Source: Candidatus Poribacteria bacterium
GTDB lineage: Bacteria > Poribacteria > WGA-4E > WGA-3G
DNA: 64,000 nt
Reading direction: 5' to 3'
Assembly (NCBI GenBank): GCA_022821495.1
Contig: JAJEDN010000044.1
Span: forward strand, 47,353-111,352
Shown here in pieces: positions 52,341 to 62,632 of this stretch (its first letter is position 1; each line of letters opens with the position of its first letter). A program made the position numbers and the translations under genes. The notes below the pieces were generated by a model. It was given only the letters and a program-made list of their open reading frames with translations. It did not search any database and had not been told where the DNA came from.

Positions 52341-53591
52341 TTATGTATGACGGATGGCATCAATGGGTGTCAATTTGGCGGCTTGACTGGCGGGATAATA
52401 GCCGAAGAAGATACCTACGGCTGCACCGGCAGCGACAGAAATGAGTATGGCTTCCGGGGTAATCACTGAGGGCCATGACAGTTCATCTAAAAACCTTCCG
52501 ACTATCCAAGCAAAGCCTTTTCCAGCGATCGCACCGAAAGCGATACCGAGCAGGCTGCCCATCAGACATAAAAGGACGGATTCTGTGAGGAACTGCATTC
52601 GGATGTTAAAACTCTTTGCACCAACGGCTTTTCGGAGCCCGATTTCTGGTATTCGCTCTGTCACAGACACGAGCATAATGTTCAGAATCCCGATACCGGC
52701 AACAATCAAGGAGACAGACGCAATGACGACCAACACAGTCTCTATGATGAGGATCATTCTTTTCGCATTTGCGATACCCTGTTTTGCCGACCATGTTCGG
52801 AAAAAGGTATCGTCACCTCCATGATTGCGCATAATAATGGTCTTCACCTCTTTGAGTGCCTGGTCGACGTGAAACGGACTTTTTGCACGCACCATGATAT
52901 GCCCAACGTGATCGTGTCCCCAGAACCGTTTTTGTGCGGTTGTAATCGGAATGAAAAGCATATTGTCATCACTTTTTCCACGTTCTAACCCGTCACCTCG
53001 GCTCTCCATAACCCCGATAACAGTAAAACGTTTGTTGTTCCCGAAGTTATTGATGACGACTTCCTTACCGATGGGATCCTGTCCTTTAAACTGCTCTTTC
53101 CAGATTTTTGAACCGATGACACAGACTTTCGTCCATGCGTCCATATCGGTATCGGCGAGGAATCTACCATATTCCGTCTGCCATTCACGAACGGCTTGGT
53201 ATTCGTTGGTTGTTGCGCGAAGATAGGTGGGTTGGAATTTTCCGTCAATACCGAGATTGATATAGTAGCTACCTTCGACAGTAGCAACTTCAACGGAGGG
53301 GCATTCCGCGAGGACATCGCGGAGGTCTTCCATTTCAAGGTGATGTGGGCTGGTGTTGCGTTGCCAGCGTCCATTTTTTCGGATATGCCCGGGTCGGTAA
53401 ACGCCGAACATACTCGGGCCGCCGATCTTCTCAAATTCTGCCATAATCAGTTTTTCGGCACCTGCCCCAAAGGACATCATCGCAATGATACCCGCAATCC
53501 CAATGGTAATGCCTAAAAGCGTGAGAATTGTGCGCATTTTGCTGGCGCGAAGGACGGAAAATGCTGAGATAAGATTTTCGAGAAGTTTCAT
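52341..53591 (-). CDS. MacB-type ABC transporter permease, tandem duplicate
   Basis: 417 residues from ATG 53591 (MKLLENLISAFSVLR); the track start at 53624 adds 11 residues with a poor ribosome site. It aligns with the 51082 protein almost throughout, with a short insertion near VVINNFGNNKRF. The nucleotide sequences are also close, so the duplication is fairly recent. Upstream gene of the pair, 20 bases apart. The two could form a heterodimer served by an ATPase encoded elsewhere. Confidence 0.9.
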   Translation of the reverse strand: MKLLENLISAFSVLRASKMRTILTLLGITIGIAGIIAMMSFGAGAEKLIMAEFEKIGGPSMFGVYRPGHIRKNGRWQRNTSPHHLEMEDLRDVLAECPSVEVATVEGSYYINLGIDGKFQPTYLRATTNEYQAVREWQTEYGRFLADTDMDAWTKVCVIGSKIWKEQFKGQDPIGKEVVINNFGNNKRFTVIGVMESRGDGLERGKSDDNMLFIPITTAQKRFWGHDHVGHIMVRAKSPFHVDQALKEVKTIIMRNHGGDDTFFRTWSAKQGIANAKRMILIIETVLVVIASVSLIVAGIGILNIMLVSVTERIPEIGLRKAVGAKSFNIRMQFLTESVLLCLMGSLLGIAFGAIAGKGFAWIVGRFLDELSWPSVITPEAILISVAAGAAVGIFFGYYPASQAAKLTPIDAIRHT

Positions 53592-53727
53592 GTCTATTTT
53601 TTTCCGCGGTTTAGAGGTCGTCATCGTTTAGAGCTAAGCCAGAAAATCGGGGTTACAAACCGCGTCTACAAGAGAAAGGAACCTCTAATGCTAAAAAGTT
53701 TACACACCGAGACGGGACAACTTTTGA

Positions 53728-53756
53728 TTGCACGAATTCTCAAAGTGTGCTAAACT
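53728..53756 (+). promoter_or_regulatory. Possible promoter of the GH106-like gene
   Basis: TTGCAC, 17-base spacer, TAAACT, about 110 bases upstream of the GTG start. A palindrome GGTTACAAACCGCG near 53652 lies upstream. Confidence 0.45.
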
Positions 53757-53864
53757 CTTAATAAATACAGGGAGAATTTATGAACCTTGCCTTTCCTTCA
53801 GTGTTAAAAGTATATCACAACACGTTTAACAGTTGCAAATTTTTTAACATAGGAGCGGATACCT

Positions 53865-55733
53865 GTGCAGACAGATTCTTTTAACACGGGAAACTTGCAA
53901 GTTCCGGACGGTGGCAGCCTACTTCCCTGGCGAGGCACACAAGAATCGGCAGCGCACAGGGCGGCGTTAAAACAGTCTTCGCGACGAGGTAATCAGGCAT
54001 GGATTGTACTACCATCGGTTTTATTGCAGACGCGATACCAGTTGAACGCTACGGACTTGTCCTTCGGCGATACAGCAACAACTGCAACAATCCAAGCATC
54101 ACTTCGGCAGTCCCTCCTGTCGCATGAAACAGACTTCAATCAATACTACTTAATTGCGCAACCGCATGCAGAGGCACCGTGCTATAACATCAGCAACTAT
54201 GTTCAGCAGTGTGTGAACGGAGATATTACGATTGCAGAACGGCTTCGCGGACGAACTGTTATCAATCTGTTTCAGACGGAAACAGCGAGTGAGGATCTAT
54301 TAAATGGGCGTGGCGTTTCACAGTTCACAACAGGATTTCTGAAAGGCTATTTAGAAACCTATGGCACGCAGGACCACGCTGGTTTTGCCTGTGAACTCCC
54401 GAAGTTTCTATCTTTAGCGAGCGTTTTAGGGGCTGGTACAGGGACATCATCAGTCCCGTGGAGTCCCACGTTATTGGAGACAACAGAAGAAACACTGACA
54501 ACCTATCTGCCTTTGGTGTTTCATGAAACTTACAATTCAGCAGCAGTCAGAAACACATTTTGGAAGGCACTGACGCAGCGATTCGCGTCCTGTTTCCTTG
54601 GCGGTGTCCGCGATTTCTGCCGTCAAGAAGGACTACGGTTTGCCTTAAGCCTCCCGGCGAGTGCAAAGATGTTGGAGTTTGAGTTAGGTGCTATGCTGGC
54701 AGCAGTAGACTGCCCGATCCTAAATGTCACCGAAATAGATACAGCCAAGCGATTCGCCGTTGCGAAATGGATCTGTAGCGACACACAATATGCCGGTATT
54801 GCTCGAAAAAAGGATCATGCGACAGATAAAGACATCCCAATATCGCGGGACCTTGAAGATGCGAGTCTCGGTTTCAACTTGTGGATACGCGGAAATCGTG
54901 CCTCTGGGAACACAACGCAAGTGCTATCCCAACTGCTATCAATAGGTCATCCAAAGAAACCGCTTCTGATGGTAGCGCCGACGCAGAGTCTCTGGACAAA
55001 ACCCGATGAGAAATCGTGGAGTGGTGTAACAAAAGCGTGGGGCTGGTTATGCCAAAGTGTGTGGGAGTTGGGTTATGACTTCAGAATTGTCTCGGAACAT
55101 GAACTGCATTCATCAGAAGTTATAGATGCCGCGAGTGCGAAAAAACATGGCAGCAAGCGTGGAGGGCTTTGTTTTCCTAACAGTCAAGCAGCCACAACAG
55201 ATATTTATAGCGTTGTCCTGCTTCCGAGTTGCATATCGCTTCAAGAAGATACTGTCAAGCGTCTGAAGGCATTCACGAAAGCAAAAGGTAGGCTGATCGC
55301 AGATGAACCTACACCGTATCTGCTGAATGGTCGGATCGGACTGGAGCCGTATCCGCTTGAACATCTCATTTACGGACGGCGTGTAACTATCCTCCGTGGC
55401 CCGTCTGAAGAGAAGTTGGTAAAACTCGAAAAATGGCTCCGAAAATGGCTGTCCTGTATCGTTTCGGTGTATATAAAACCAGACAACGAAACGACGGATA
55501 CCGTTCAAGTGCTCCATAGGGAATCGGAAGCATCCGAACTTTTTTATTTGCGCAACACAAGCAGTGCGTCGATGGATACTTTGATCGAACTACGACGGAA
55601 GGCATCGCGTGTTTCGGAGTTTAATCTGTTCAACGCAGGAAAAGAAAATGTTAAATTTTGGCATGCTGACGGAAAGACGTATCTAAATAGTGCATTCACG
55701 CCAAAACAGGGACGACTTTTTGTAGTATCATAA
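53865..55733 (+). CDS. GH106-like glycoside hydrolase-related protein
   Basis: 622 residues from GTG 53865 with AGGAG at a good distance. The region around 155-300 (ELPKFLSLASVLG, PWSPTLLETTEETL, FLGGVRDFCRQEGLRFALSL) has the pattern of the barrel in GH106-type alpha-L-rhamnosidases, and residues about 370-480 resemble a beta-galactosidase-type amidotransferase-like domain (LLPSCISLQEDTVKRLKAFT). It is shorter than full GH106 enzymes and has no signal peptide, so it may be reduced. Assignment is tentative. Confidence 0.5.
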   Translation: MQTDSFNTGNLQVPDGGSLLPWRGTQESAAHRAALKQSSRRGNQAWIVLPSVLLQTRYQLNATDLSFGDTATTATIQASLRQSLLSHETDFNQYYLIAQPHAEAPCYNISNYVQQCVNGDITIAERLRGRTVINLFQTETASEDLLNGRGVSQFTTGFLKGYLETYGTQDHAGFACELPKFLSLASVLGAGTGTSSVPWSPTLLETTEETLTTYLPLVFHETYNSAAVRNTFWKALTQRFASCFLGGVRDFCRQEGLRFALSLPASAKMLEFELGAMLAAVDCPILNVTEIDTAKRFAVAKWICSDTQYAGIARKKDHATDKDIPISRDLEDASLGFNLWIRGNRASGNTTQVLSQLLSIGHPKKPLLMVAPTQSLWTKPDEKSWSGVTKAWGWLCQSVWELGYDFRIVSEHELHSSEVIDAASAKKHGSKRGGLCFPNSQAATTDIYSVVLLPSCISLQEDTVKRLKAFTKAKGRLIADEPTPYLLNGRIGLEPYPLEHLIYGRRVTILRGPSEEKLVKLEKWLRKWLSCIVSVYIKPDNETTDTVQVLHRESEASELFYLRNTSSASMDTLIELRRKASRVSEFNLFNAGKENVKFWHADGKTYLNSAFTPKQGRLFVVS

Positions 55734-55777
55734 AAAATCGGGCATCGAAGTAAGGCACGTATCAGAAAGGAGCAACC

Positions 55778-57337
55778 ATGACAGGTGGCGATATTTTTGT
55801 TGAATGTTTGAAAGCACAAGGCGTTAAAGATATTTTTGGGCTACCGGGTAACCACCTGGATACCGTTTACGAAGCACTCTATAACAACCAAGACCATATC
55901 CAGCACTACGTCACACGGCATGAAGGCGGCACGGCGTTTATGGCAGATGGCTATGCGCGCGCTACCGGCGATGTTGGGGTTTGTATGACTGTACCGGGTC
56001 CCGGTTCAAATAATGCTTCTGTTGGTATCGGTGAGGCGAATACGGCATCCTCACCGGTGCTTTGGATTACCGGACAGAACCCGTCCTACTTGGCATCGCG
56101 GGATCCAAAGAAAAGTTTCCACGGATTAGATCAGCGAGCGGCTTTCACACCGATGACGAAGCATCTGGAAATTGTGCATCGGGTAGACCAGATACCGGGT
56201 GCCGTTAATCGGAGTTTCAGTGCACTGCGTTCAGGGAGGCCCGGTCCTGTGCTGATTGAACTGGCGAAAGATGCGCTGGATGCAGAAGCCGACTTGCCAA
56301 TCCCATCTTACAATAACGGTATTCAGACAACAGCAAGTCCAGAAGACGTAGATGCTGCGCTGGCACTGTTGCAGACCTCGGAACGTCCGCTGATTATCGC
56401 AGGTGGTGGTATCAATCATACGCGCGCGACTGCGGAGGTCCTCGCGTTTGCGGAGCTGCTGGACGCGCCGATCGTGATGACGGGTTTTGGAAAAGGTTCG
56501 GTGCCGGAAGACTCGCCGTATTCCATCGGTATCTTCCGAGACGGCGTTGCCCAAGCAGCGATGAACGCATCCGACCTCATCGTTGCTGTCGGTACCCGAT
56601 TTAACTATCGTGATACCGGTAACTGGAGCCTCAAGATTCCGCAACCATTGTTACACATTGAAGCCGACCCCGAGGAGATTCATAAGGAATATCCGGCGAC
56701 TGTTGGTATCGGTGCGAATCCGAAATTGGTTTTGCGCCAGTTGAACACCGCGCTGCGTGACGAGAAACGGACAGGCGGTTGGGGTGAAGGTCTACACGAA
56801 TTGCGCCGACGGTTTACGGAAATTGAACATCCACAAATTCTCAAGGAGATGCGTGATGTGATGCCGCGTGATGCGATTTTGTCGGTTGACGTTAACATCA
56901 CTGGCTACGGTGCGCTGGCACATTTCCCCTGTTATCATCCGGGAAGTTATATCTTTTCCGGTGTCTCTGTAGCAATGGGGATCGGATTGACGGGTGCTAT
57001 CGGCGCGCAGGTCGCTTACCCGGAGCGAAAAGTCGTTGCGTTGAGCGGGGACGGTGGTTTCTTAATGACGTGTCCAGACCTCGCAACCGCGGTGATGTAT
57101 AATCTCCCTGTTGTGACGCTCGTGATGAACGACAATCAGTACACCTCCATTGAGCGTGGGCAGCTGCGTCGGTTCGGTAAACGGATCGGTGTCGAATTGG
57201 TGAACCCAGACTTTGTGCAATTCGCTGAGTCGTTTGGCGCAGTTGGATTACGGGTTGAAGATCCAAACGATTTTAAGCCGATGTTTGAAAAGGCACTCGC
57301 CTTGGATAAACCGGTTCTTCTTGAAGTTGTTAAGTAA
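55778..57337 (+). CDS. Acetolactate synthase-like TPP enzyme
   Basis: 519 residues with three TPP-enzyme domains. Glu49 in RHEGGTAFMADGYAR activates the cofactor and GDGGFLMTCPDLATAV ... NDNQY is the diphosphate-Mg motif. It lacks the features of a full biosynthetic IlvB with FAD and a regulatory subunit nearby, so catabolic decarboxylase, synthase or carboligase roles (benzoylformate- or sulfoacetaldehyde-type) are possible. GAAAGGAGCAACC precedes the ATG. 44 bases after the GH106-like gene. Confidence 0.85.
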   Translation: MTGGDIFVECLKAQGVKDIFGLPGNHLDTVYEALYNNQDHIQHYVTRHEGGTAFMADGYARATGDVGVCMTVPGPGSNNASVGIGEANTASSPVLWITGQNPSYLASRDPKKSFHGLDQRAAFTPMTKHLEIVHRVDQIPGAVNRSFSALRSGRPGPVLIELAKDALDAEADLPIPSYNNGIQTTASPEDVDAALALLQTSERPLIIAGGGINHTRATAEVLAFAELLDAPIVMTGFGKGSVPEDSPYSIGIFRDGVAQAAMNASDLIVAVGTRFNYRDTGNWSLKIPQPLLHIEADPEEIHKEYPATVGIGANPKLVLRQLNTALRDEKRTGGWGEGLHELRRRFTEIEHPQILKEMRDVMPRDAILSVDVNITGYGALAHFPCYHPGSYIFSGVSVAMGIGLTGAIGAQVAYPERKVVALSGDGGFLMTCPDLATAVMYNLPVVTLVMNDNQYTSIERGQLRRFGKRIGVELVNPDFVQFAESFGAVGLRVEDPNDFKPMFEKALALDKPVLLEVVK

Positions 57338-57403
57338 TCCCATCAAGGACTGCCGCTCTCAAATAATCCTAATCCACTTATACAACAGACAGGGAATTTT
57401 CAG

Positions 57404-58147
57404 ATGAAGCGAAAGAAACGACAGTACGACAGTGAAGATGTTATGTTTGAACAGATGCGGATAGATTACCAGCGAACGCGCCTGCGTTTACTCCAATCGC
57501 CTATGCTGCACGCCGCTGCAGGAATGCCATCAGAAGATTTTAGAGGCATATCTGATCTGATCGCTGATAGCCAAGAAGAGCCTGAGCATTACGACACGAA
57601 TTTGCCGTTCTGGTTTTCTGAGCCTGCTGACACCAAACAACTCTTGGAATATCAAGAACGCTATCCGCATGTCTTTGAGGATTGTCAGGGAAAAGGGGGA
57701 GTGTTCATACCGGGTTACCCTCGATGGCAATTGTCTTGGCTCGGTCGGGCATTTTTCAAGGAGTACCCATATCAGGTTGATGTGACGTTGGAGACTGGGA
57801 AACTGCAAACAATTCTGGATTGTACTTTCTACGCACAAACCAACGGTATGCCTATCTTTATCTTTGGAATGCTGACATGCGAGGTCGTAAAACATAATAC
57901 CTTCAATGCCTTTGAGTACTTTGTTTTCGGGATAGAAGAAGATTCACGCACAGACTTTGACTTTGAGGGTCTCGATATACCATTGGATCAACCAATCCAA
58001 TTAGATACGGGTAAAGAAGTTAGTGATGGGAAAAAGTACCCTGTTTCTTTCCCTATAGAGATATCCAACAGGTTCTATGAACCGTACGGCGAATTGGAGA
58101 TTGAGAATGCTCTTTTCGGATGTGAGGGCACAATCTCGTCTCGTTAA
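57404..58147 (+). CDS. Hypothetical protein, 247 residues
   Basis: I do not recognise a family. It is soluble, rich in aromatic residues, with a basic start (MKRKKRQYDSED) and beta-rich middle (YQVDVTLETGKLQTILDCTF). No signal peptide, metal motif or nucleotide-binding loop. Lies between the TPP-enzyme and phosphofructokinase genes in the same direction, but nothing ties it functionally to either. Confidence 0.6.
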   Translation: MKRKKRQYDSEDVMFEQMRIDYQRTRLRLLQSPMLHAAAGMPSEDFRGISDLIADSQEEPEHYDTNLPFWFSEPADTKQLLEYQERYPHVFEDCQGKGGVFIPGYPRWQLSWLGRAFFKEYPYQVDVTLETGKLQTILDCTFYAQTNGMPIFIFGMLTCEVVKHNTFNAFEYFVFGIEEDSRTDFDFEGLDIPLDQPIQLDTGKEVSDGKKYPVSFPIEISNRFYEPYGELEIENALFGCEGTISSR

Positions 58148-58183
58148 TATCTACTCGACATTTGTATAATAAAGGAGTTTTAG

Positions 58184-59386
58184 ATGAAAAAAAAGATCGG
58201 TGTTTTAACAGGGGGTGGCGATACGAGCGCGCTCAACGCTACCCTGAAAGGTATCGCGCTGAAAGCCGAAGAGCTCGGTTTTGAATTGGTAGGATTTATG
58301 GAAGGTTGGCGCGGTGTCCTGAAAGGTGGACGCTACTTTACGCTGACACCTGACCTGATCGATGAAAATAGAGGGGGCACGCTTCTAAAGAGTTCACGCA
58401 CGAACCTGATTAAAGATAATAAGTTAGATGAGGCAGTAGAGAATCTTAAAAAACTGGATATTAGTGGACTCATCCCGATTGGCGGTGATGACACTTTGAC
58501 AGTCGGAACAGCACTGTCCGATCAGTTCACGACTACGTTCGTCACCAAAACGATTGATAACGATGTCGGTGTCAATCCACCAGAAGGGGATGCCGTTGAC
58601 TACTCCAAGATGGTGAATTATTTTTGTCCAGGTTTCCCTTCATCCGCAAATAGCGTTATCAACTACGTTCGAGACTTACGGACGACAACGTATTCGCACG
58701 ATCGGGTTATCGTTGTGGAAGCGATGGGAAGAGATGCTGGCTGGCTGACGTTATCTGCTGCCTATGGACAAGCGGATCTTATCGTTGTGCCAGAGGTGCC
58801 GTATCAACCGGATAAACTCGCCGAAGCGATTCGCGAGAAACATGCTGAACAAGGTAACGTTATTGTTGTTGTCTCGGAAGGCATTCGGAATGACGCTGGA
58901 GAACTGATGATTAGTTCCGAGGCAGAACTCGACGCTTTCGGACATACGAAACCCGGTGGATGCTCAGAGATTATCGTTGAAGCGATGAAGAAACGGCTGC
59001 CTGAGATTTCGAGTTCGGCGTTCCGGGCATTGATACTCGGTTATCTCCAGAGATGCGGTAGCCCGATACCCTTGGATAGAGACATCGCTATGAAGGCGGG
59101 TGCTATGGCGGTGCAAGCACTCTCAGACGGGATGTTCAACGGTGTTGCGACTATTACGCGGACGGATGCGGGTATTGAACCGACGCTGTTGCCGTTAGAA
59201 CAGGTCTTAAAGCGGGACGCTACTGGCCATGTTATCCGAAGAAGCCTGGACCTGCGGTTCTACGATGCCGAACGGTATCAGATGTCGCCAGCGGGTGCGG
59301 GATATTTCCGTCCGCTGTTCGGTGACCTGCCGCGTCCGGATCGGTCTCTGGATGATCGTTTGATTGAGATCGGTGAGATTGGATAG
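58184..59386 (+). CDS. pfp: Pyrophosphate-type 6-phosphofructokinase
   Basis: 400 residues. The active site has TIDND (base Asp125) and MGRDAGW. Two positions separate donor classes: Asp103 in GGDDT where ATP enzymes have Gly, and Lys122 in TKTIDND where they have Gly. Both are the PPi-dependent states, so reversible phosphorylation of fructose-6-phosphate with pyrophosphate is expected. It carries its own ribosome site AAAGGAG and ends before a strong palindrome. Sugar specificity could be wider, for example sedoheptulose-7-phosphate. Confidence 0.87.
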   Translation: MKKKIGVLTGGGDTSALNATLKGIALKAEELGFELVGFMEGWRGVLKGGRYFTLTPDLIDENRGGTLLKSSRTNLIKDNKLDEAVENLKKLDISGLIPIGGDDTLTVGTALSDQFTTTFVTKTIDNDVGVNPPEGDAVDYSKMVNYFCPGFPSSANSVINYVRDLRTTTYSHDRVIVVEAMGRDAGWLTLSAAYGQADLIVVPEVPYQPDKLAEAIREKHAEQGNVIVVVSEGIRNDAGELMISSEAELDAFGHTKPGGCSEIIVEAMKKRLPEISSSAFRALILGYLQRCGSPIPLDRDIAMKAGAMAVQALSDGMFNGVATITRTDAGIEPTLLPLEQVLKRDATGHVIRRSLDLRFYDAERYQMSPAGAGYFRPLFGDLPRPDRSLDDRLIEIGEIG

Positions 59387-59411
59387 TCATCGGCGTGTTT
59401 TAGTATAGGGA

Positions 59412-59432
59412 GGCGCGGTTTGAAACCGCGCC
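59412..59432. terminator. Palindromic terminator between pfp and the second hsdR
   Basis: GGCGCGGTTT-G-AAACCGCGCC, a perfect 10-bp inverted repeat followed by TTTAATTTT on the plus side. It lies between converging genes and belongs to the dispersed GCGGTTT palindrome family. Confidence 0.7.
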
Positions 59433-59433
59433 T

Positions 59434-62400
59434 TTAATTTTCGGTATAAATGCTTTTGCCTTCACCGTAGTAAGAATCGTAGATGTGCTGATAGACCGCC
59501 TCAGATTTCTGATTAAACAGTTCCAGCGTGTAAGGTTGGGGCAGTTCATCATCAAGTATATTTTCAACAGCAAGTCTGACTTGTGCACGTGTTTGTGTAT
59601 GTTTCCGCCAATCCAAGCCCAATTTTTCTCGTTTGAGTGTCTCAAGCATTTCCCTCACAGCATTTTTAACTTCATCCCGTTGTGGAGCAGTTAAATGAGG
59701 TTCGCAATGAGGCTCGCGTTGTGTGAGAAGGTCAAACACTGCTAATTCTTCTTCGGAGAGGTTTTCAGTCCTGGCGCGTTGGTCTTCTTCGTTGAGATCA
59801 TTAACGAAATCAAAAAGTCTCTGAAAATAGTCCGAAACCCCAATCGTACCCGCATTGTATTCCGCGATCATCTCCTCAAATTTCTCCTGATAGTTCATAC
59901 GGTTTCTGTTGAGCCGAATCATTGCGGTGAGCTTGCTGTTGATTGCGCCTCTAAGTTTCTCCGCTTCGACGCGTTTGTGCTGTGTATTGAATCGCTCGCT
60001 TAACTGCTCAAAATCAATCTGACTTAGGTCTATTGGCTCCGTATCGTATCCCTCCGCCGGTATCTGAATGCGATAGCCTTCAGGTGCGATTGACCGATCC
60101 AGCACCGCCTCAACCTCTGTCATTACATCGGAGATGTCAGTCGGTGGTGCCAAATTTCTGATTTTCTGCGCGATGATATGGATAAGTTGACAGATTTTGG
60201 TAAATGCATGCGCATCGGGATCGGGCAGGATCGCTTTGTATAATTTACTGACGTTCGTTGCGAGTTGTAGGTATCCTTTTTTCGTTTCATCGTTAATCAG
60301 GATACGTTCCATTGCGTCATTGATTTGGGCGATGTTTTGGAATGCGTCGTCCGTTTGGGCTGTATTTAAGTCAACACCGAGGCCTCGGCAGAATTCGGTG
60401 ATTTCGGCGATCGCCGCTCGGAGTTTTTCAATTAGTTCTGATTTATCCGCAATCGGTTTCTGGTTTCCTTCCAGATCCGCACCCGTAGCATAAATCGCCA
60501 ACGCTTTTTCCAGATCGCGGAAAACGCCAATGTAGTCAACAATTAAGCCGTTATTTTTTTCACCGAAGACGCGATTCGCTCTGGCAATGGTCTGCATCAA
60601 AGTGTGGTTTCGCTGCGGTTTGTCAAGATAGATTGTGGAACAGGAGGGAACATCGAAACCGGTTATCCACATCGCACAGACGAAAACAATTCGGAAGGGG
60701 TCATCGGGGTCTTTGAATTTGGTGTCTAAATCCTCTGTGTTCATACGGGCGCGGTGCGGCGTGATGTCTACGCCTTTCTGCCTGAGTTCATTGATTTCGT
60801 TTTGTCCCGGGGAAACGACGACTGCCATATCAGTCTCTTCCATGTAGCGAATTCTCTCTTGCAAATAGCCCCTTTCACTCCCGTGTCGTGTGACTACTTC
60901 GGATCTTAGTTGTTCAATTAAACGCTGCCAATATTTCTGCACTTTGTCGAACATTTTAACAGCAGTCGCTTTGTCGATTGAGATAACCATGGCTTTCCCT
61001 TGATAGCCTCTCCCTATAAAGTGGGAGACGATATCTTTAGCGATGGTCTCCAACCGATCATCTCGTGTGATGAGGTGATACTCTCTGGCGAATTCGTGTT
61101 CAAGCTTCGCCTCTTGCGCCTCATCGAGTTCGGCATCCTCAAGGATCTGTTCGATGTCTTCGTTGAAAGCTTCGTTTATCAGTTGTAGCGTCGGTACGCG
61201 GTTCTCATAGTAGAGTGGCACGGTGGCGCGATCCACAATAGATTGGTTAAAATCATAAATACTGACATAATCCCCGAAGACCGTTTTTGTTTTTTCTTCG
61301 CCAGCCATGAGCGGTGTACCCGTAAATGCGATGAATGCGGCGTTAGGGAGCGCGGTACGCATGTTCAAGGCGAGTGTATCGTATTGGCTCCGATGCGCTT
61401 CATCTGTGATGACGACGATGTCTGACCGCTCTGAGAGCACTGGATGTCTTTCGCCGCCTTGTGTCTGGAACTTGTGGATGAGCGTGAAGATATAGCGATG
61501 GTCTTCACCAAGGAGGCGGCGAAGATGTTTTATATCTTCTGCGTGAACTTCTTGCTGTGTCAAGACCCCGCTTGTACTGGCGAAAGTCTTGTAGGTTTGG
61601 TTATCCAATTCCTTGCGATCGGTTACGACAACAAATGTCCAATTTCCCGGCACTTTTCTAAGTACTTTCTGGGCAAAAAAGAGCATTGAGATGCTTTTCC
61701 CGCTACCCTGTGTATGCCAAAAAACACCGAGTTTGCCTTGGTTATCTTCAATCTGTTTCAGGGATTCGATCGTGTTGTTGACACCGAGGTATTGATGGTT
61801 CTTAGCGAGGATTTTGATTAATCCCCCTTGTGCTTCCATAAACAGGATAAAATTCTCGACGACATCGAGCAATCTTTCGGGTGTGCAAAGGGCATGCAGG
61901 ATTGTCTCTAAGGAGGTTTGAGGGGTTTCGTCTTCGCTGTGAATGCGTTTCCATTCGGCGAAGTGTTCCCAATCGGCAGTGAGGCTCCCGGCTTTACTTT
62001 CCGTGCCGTTAGAGAGTAAAATAAAAGCGTTATACCAAAAGAGGTGTGGGATGGTGTCTTTGTAGTCTCGGAGGTTGTCGTTATAGGCAGCGTGGAGATG
62101 GACATCAATCCGCTTAAACTCCATCAGGACTACAGGGATTCCGTTAACGAAACAGACTATATCTGGACGTTTTGTATACATCTCACCGGTAATCCAGAAT
62201 TGGGATGCGGCGAAGAAATCGTTGTGCTCTGGGTGTTCCCAGTCGATGACTCGCAGCACTTCAACGGTCTCGTCTGCGCTGTCTGGATCAGTGAGGGTGA
62301 CCTTCACGCCGTCTTTCAGGAGGGTATAAATCTCGCGATTGGCTTCAATAGCACTCATGACTGCGCGGGATTGGGTGAGTTCTTCGATTGCCTTGGCGAT

Positions 62401-62610
62401 AGTATCACTGGTTGCGGTAGGGTTGAGGCGTTTTAGTGAGGTTTCCAGTCGGGCAGTTAGGACGACTTCGGATTTGGTTTGCCGACCGAGTGGACTCTTT
62501 TCCGTCTGTTCAAATTCGCTGTAGCAGTTTAGCGTCTCCCATCCGATTTCTTTAAGTAGGTTGATGGCAGGTTGTTCTATGAGTTGGTCTTCGCTGTATG
62601 GGTTCTGCAT
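59434..62610 (-). CDS. hsdR: Type I restriction enzyme R subunit (full-length, second system)
   Basis: 1058 residues, a usual HsdR length. Nuclease domain with RPDIVCFVNGIPVVLMEFKR (Asp, Glu-x-Lys), SF2 motor with TQGSGKS, TDEAHRSQYD and FTGTPL, motif VI QTIARANRVFG, and a long helical C-terminal domain. It is a different subfamily from the 25718 protein. The matching hsdM and hsdS are not in the window and probably lie beyond the right edge. Upstream TOPRIM-like genes run in the same direction, the nearest 22 bases away. Confidence 0.93.
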   Translation of the reverse strand: MQNPYSEDQLIEQPAINLLKEIGWETLNCYSEFEQTEKSPLGRQTKSEVVLTARLETSLKRLNPTATSDTIAKAIEELTQSRAVMSAIEANREIYTLLKDGVKVTLTDPDSADETVEVLRVIDWEHPEHNDFFAASQFWITGEMYTKRPDIVCFVNGIPVVLMEFKRIDVHLHAAYNDNLRDYKDTIPHLFWYNAFILLSNGTESKAGSLTADWEHFAEWKRIHSEDETPQTSLETILHALCTPERLLDVVENFILFMEAQGGLIKILAKNHQYLGVNNTIESLKQIEDNQGKLGVFWHTQGSGKSISMLFFAQKVLRKVPGNWTFVVVTDRKELDNQTYKTFASTSGVLTQQEVHAEDIKHLRRLLGEDHRYIFTLIHKFQTQGGERHPVLSERSDIVVITDEAHRSQYDTLALNMRTALPNAAFIAFTGTPLMAGEEKTKTVFGDYVSIYDFNQSIVDRATVPLYYENRVPTLQLINEAFNEDIEQILEDAELDEAQEAKLEHEFAREYHLITRDDRLETIAKDIVSHFIGRGYQGKAMVISIDKATAVKMFDKVQKYWQRLIEQLRSEVVTRHGSERGYLQERIRYMEETDMAVVVSPGQNEINELRQKGVDITPHRARMNTEDLDTKFKDPDDPFRIVFVCAMWITGFDVPSCSTIYLDKPQRNHTLMQTIARANRVFGEKNNGLIVDYIGVFRDLEKALAIYATGADLEGNQKPIADKSELIEKLRAAIAEITEFCRGLGVDLNTAQTDDAFQNIAQINDAMERILINDETKKGYLQLATNVSKLYKAILPDPDAHAFTKICQLIHIIAQKIRNLAPPTDISDVMTEVEAVLDRSIAPEGYRIQIPAEGYDTEPIDLSQIDFEQLSERFNTQHKRVEAEKLRGAINSKLTAMIRLNRNRMNYQEKFEEMIAEYNAGTIGVSDYFQRLFDFVNDLNEEDQRARTENLSEEELAVFDLLTQREPHCEPHLTAPQRDEVKNAVREMLETLKREKLGLDWRKHTQTRAQVRLAVENILDDELPQPYTLELFNQKSEAVYQHIYDSYYGEGKSIYTEN

Positions 62611-62632
62611 GGCTATCTACTGACCAGAGTTC

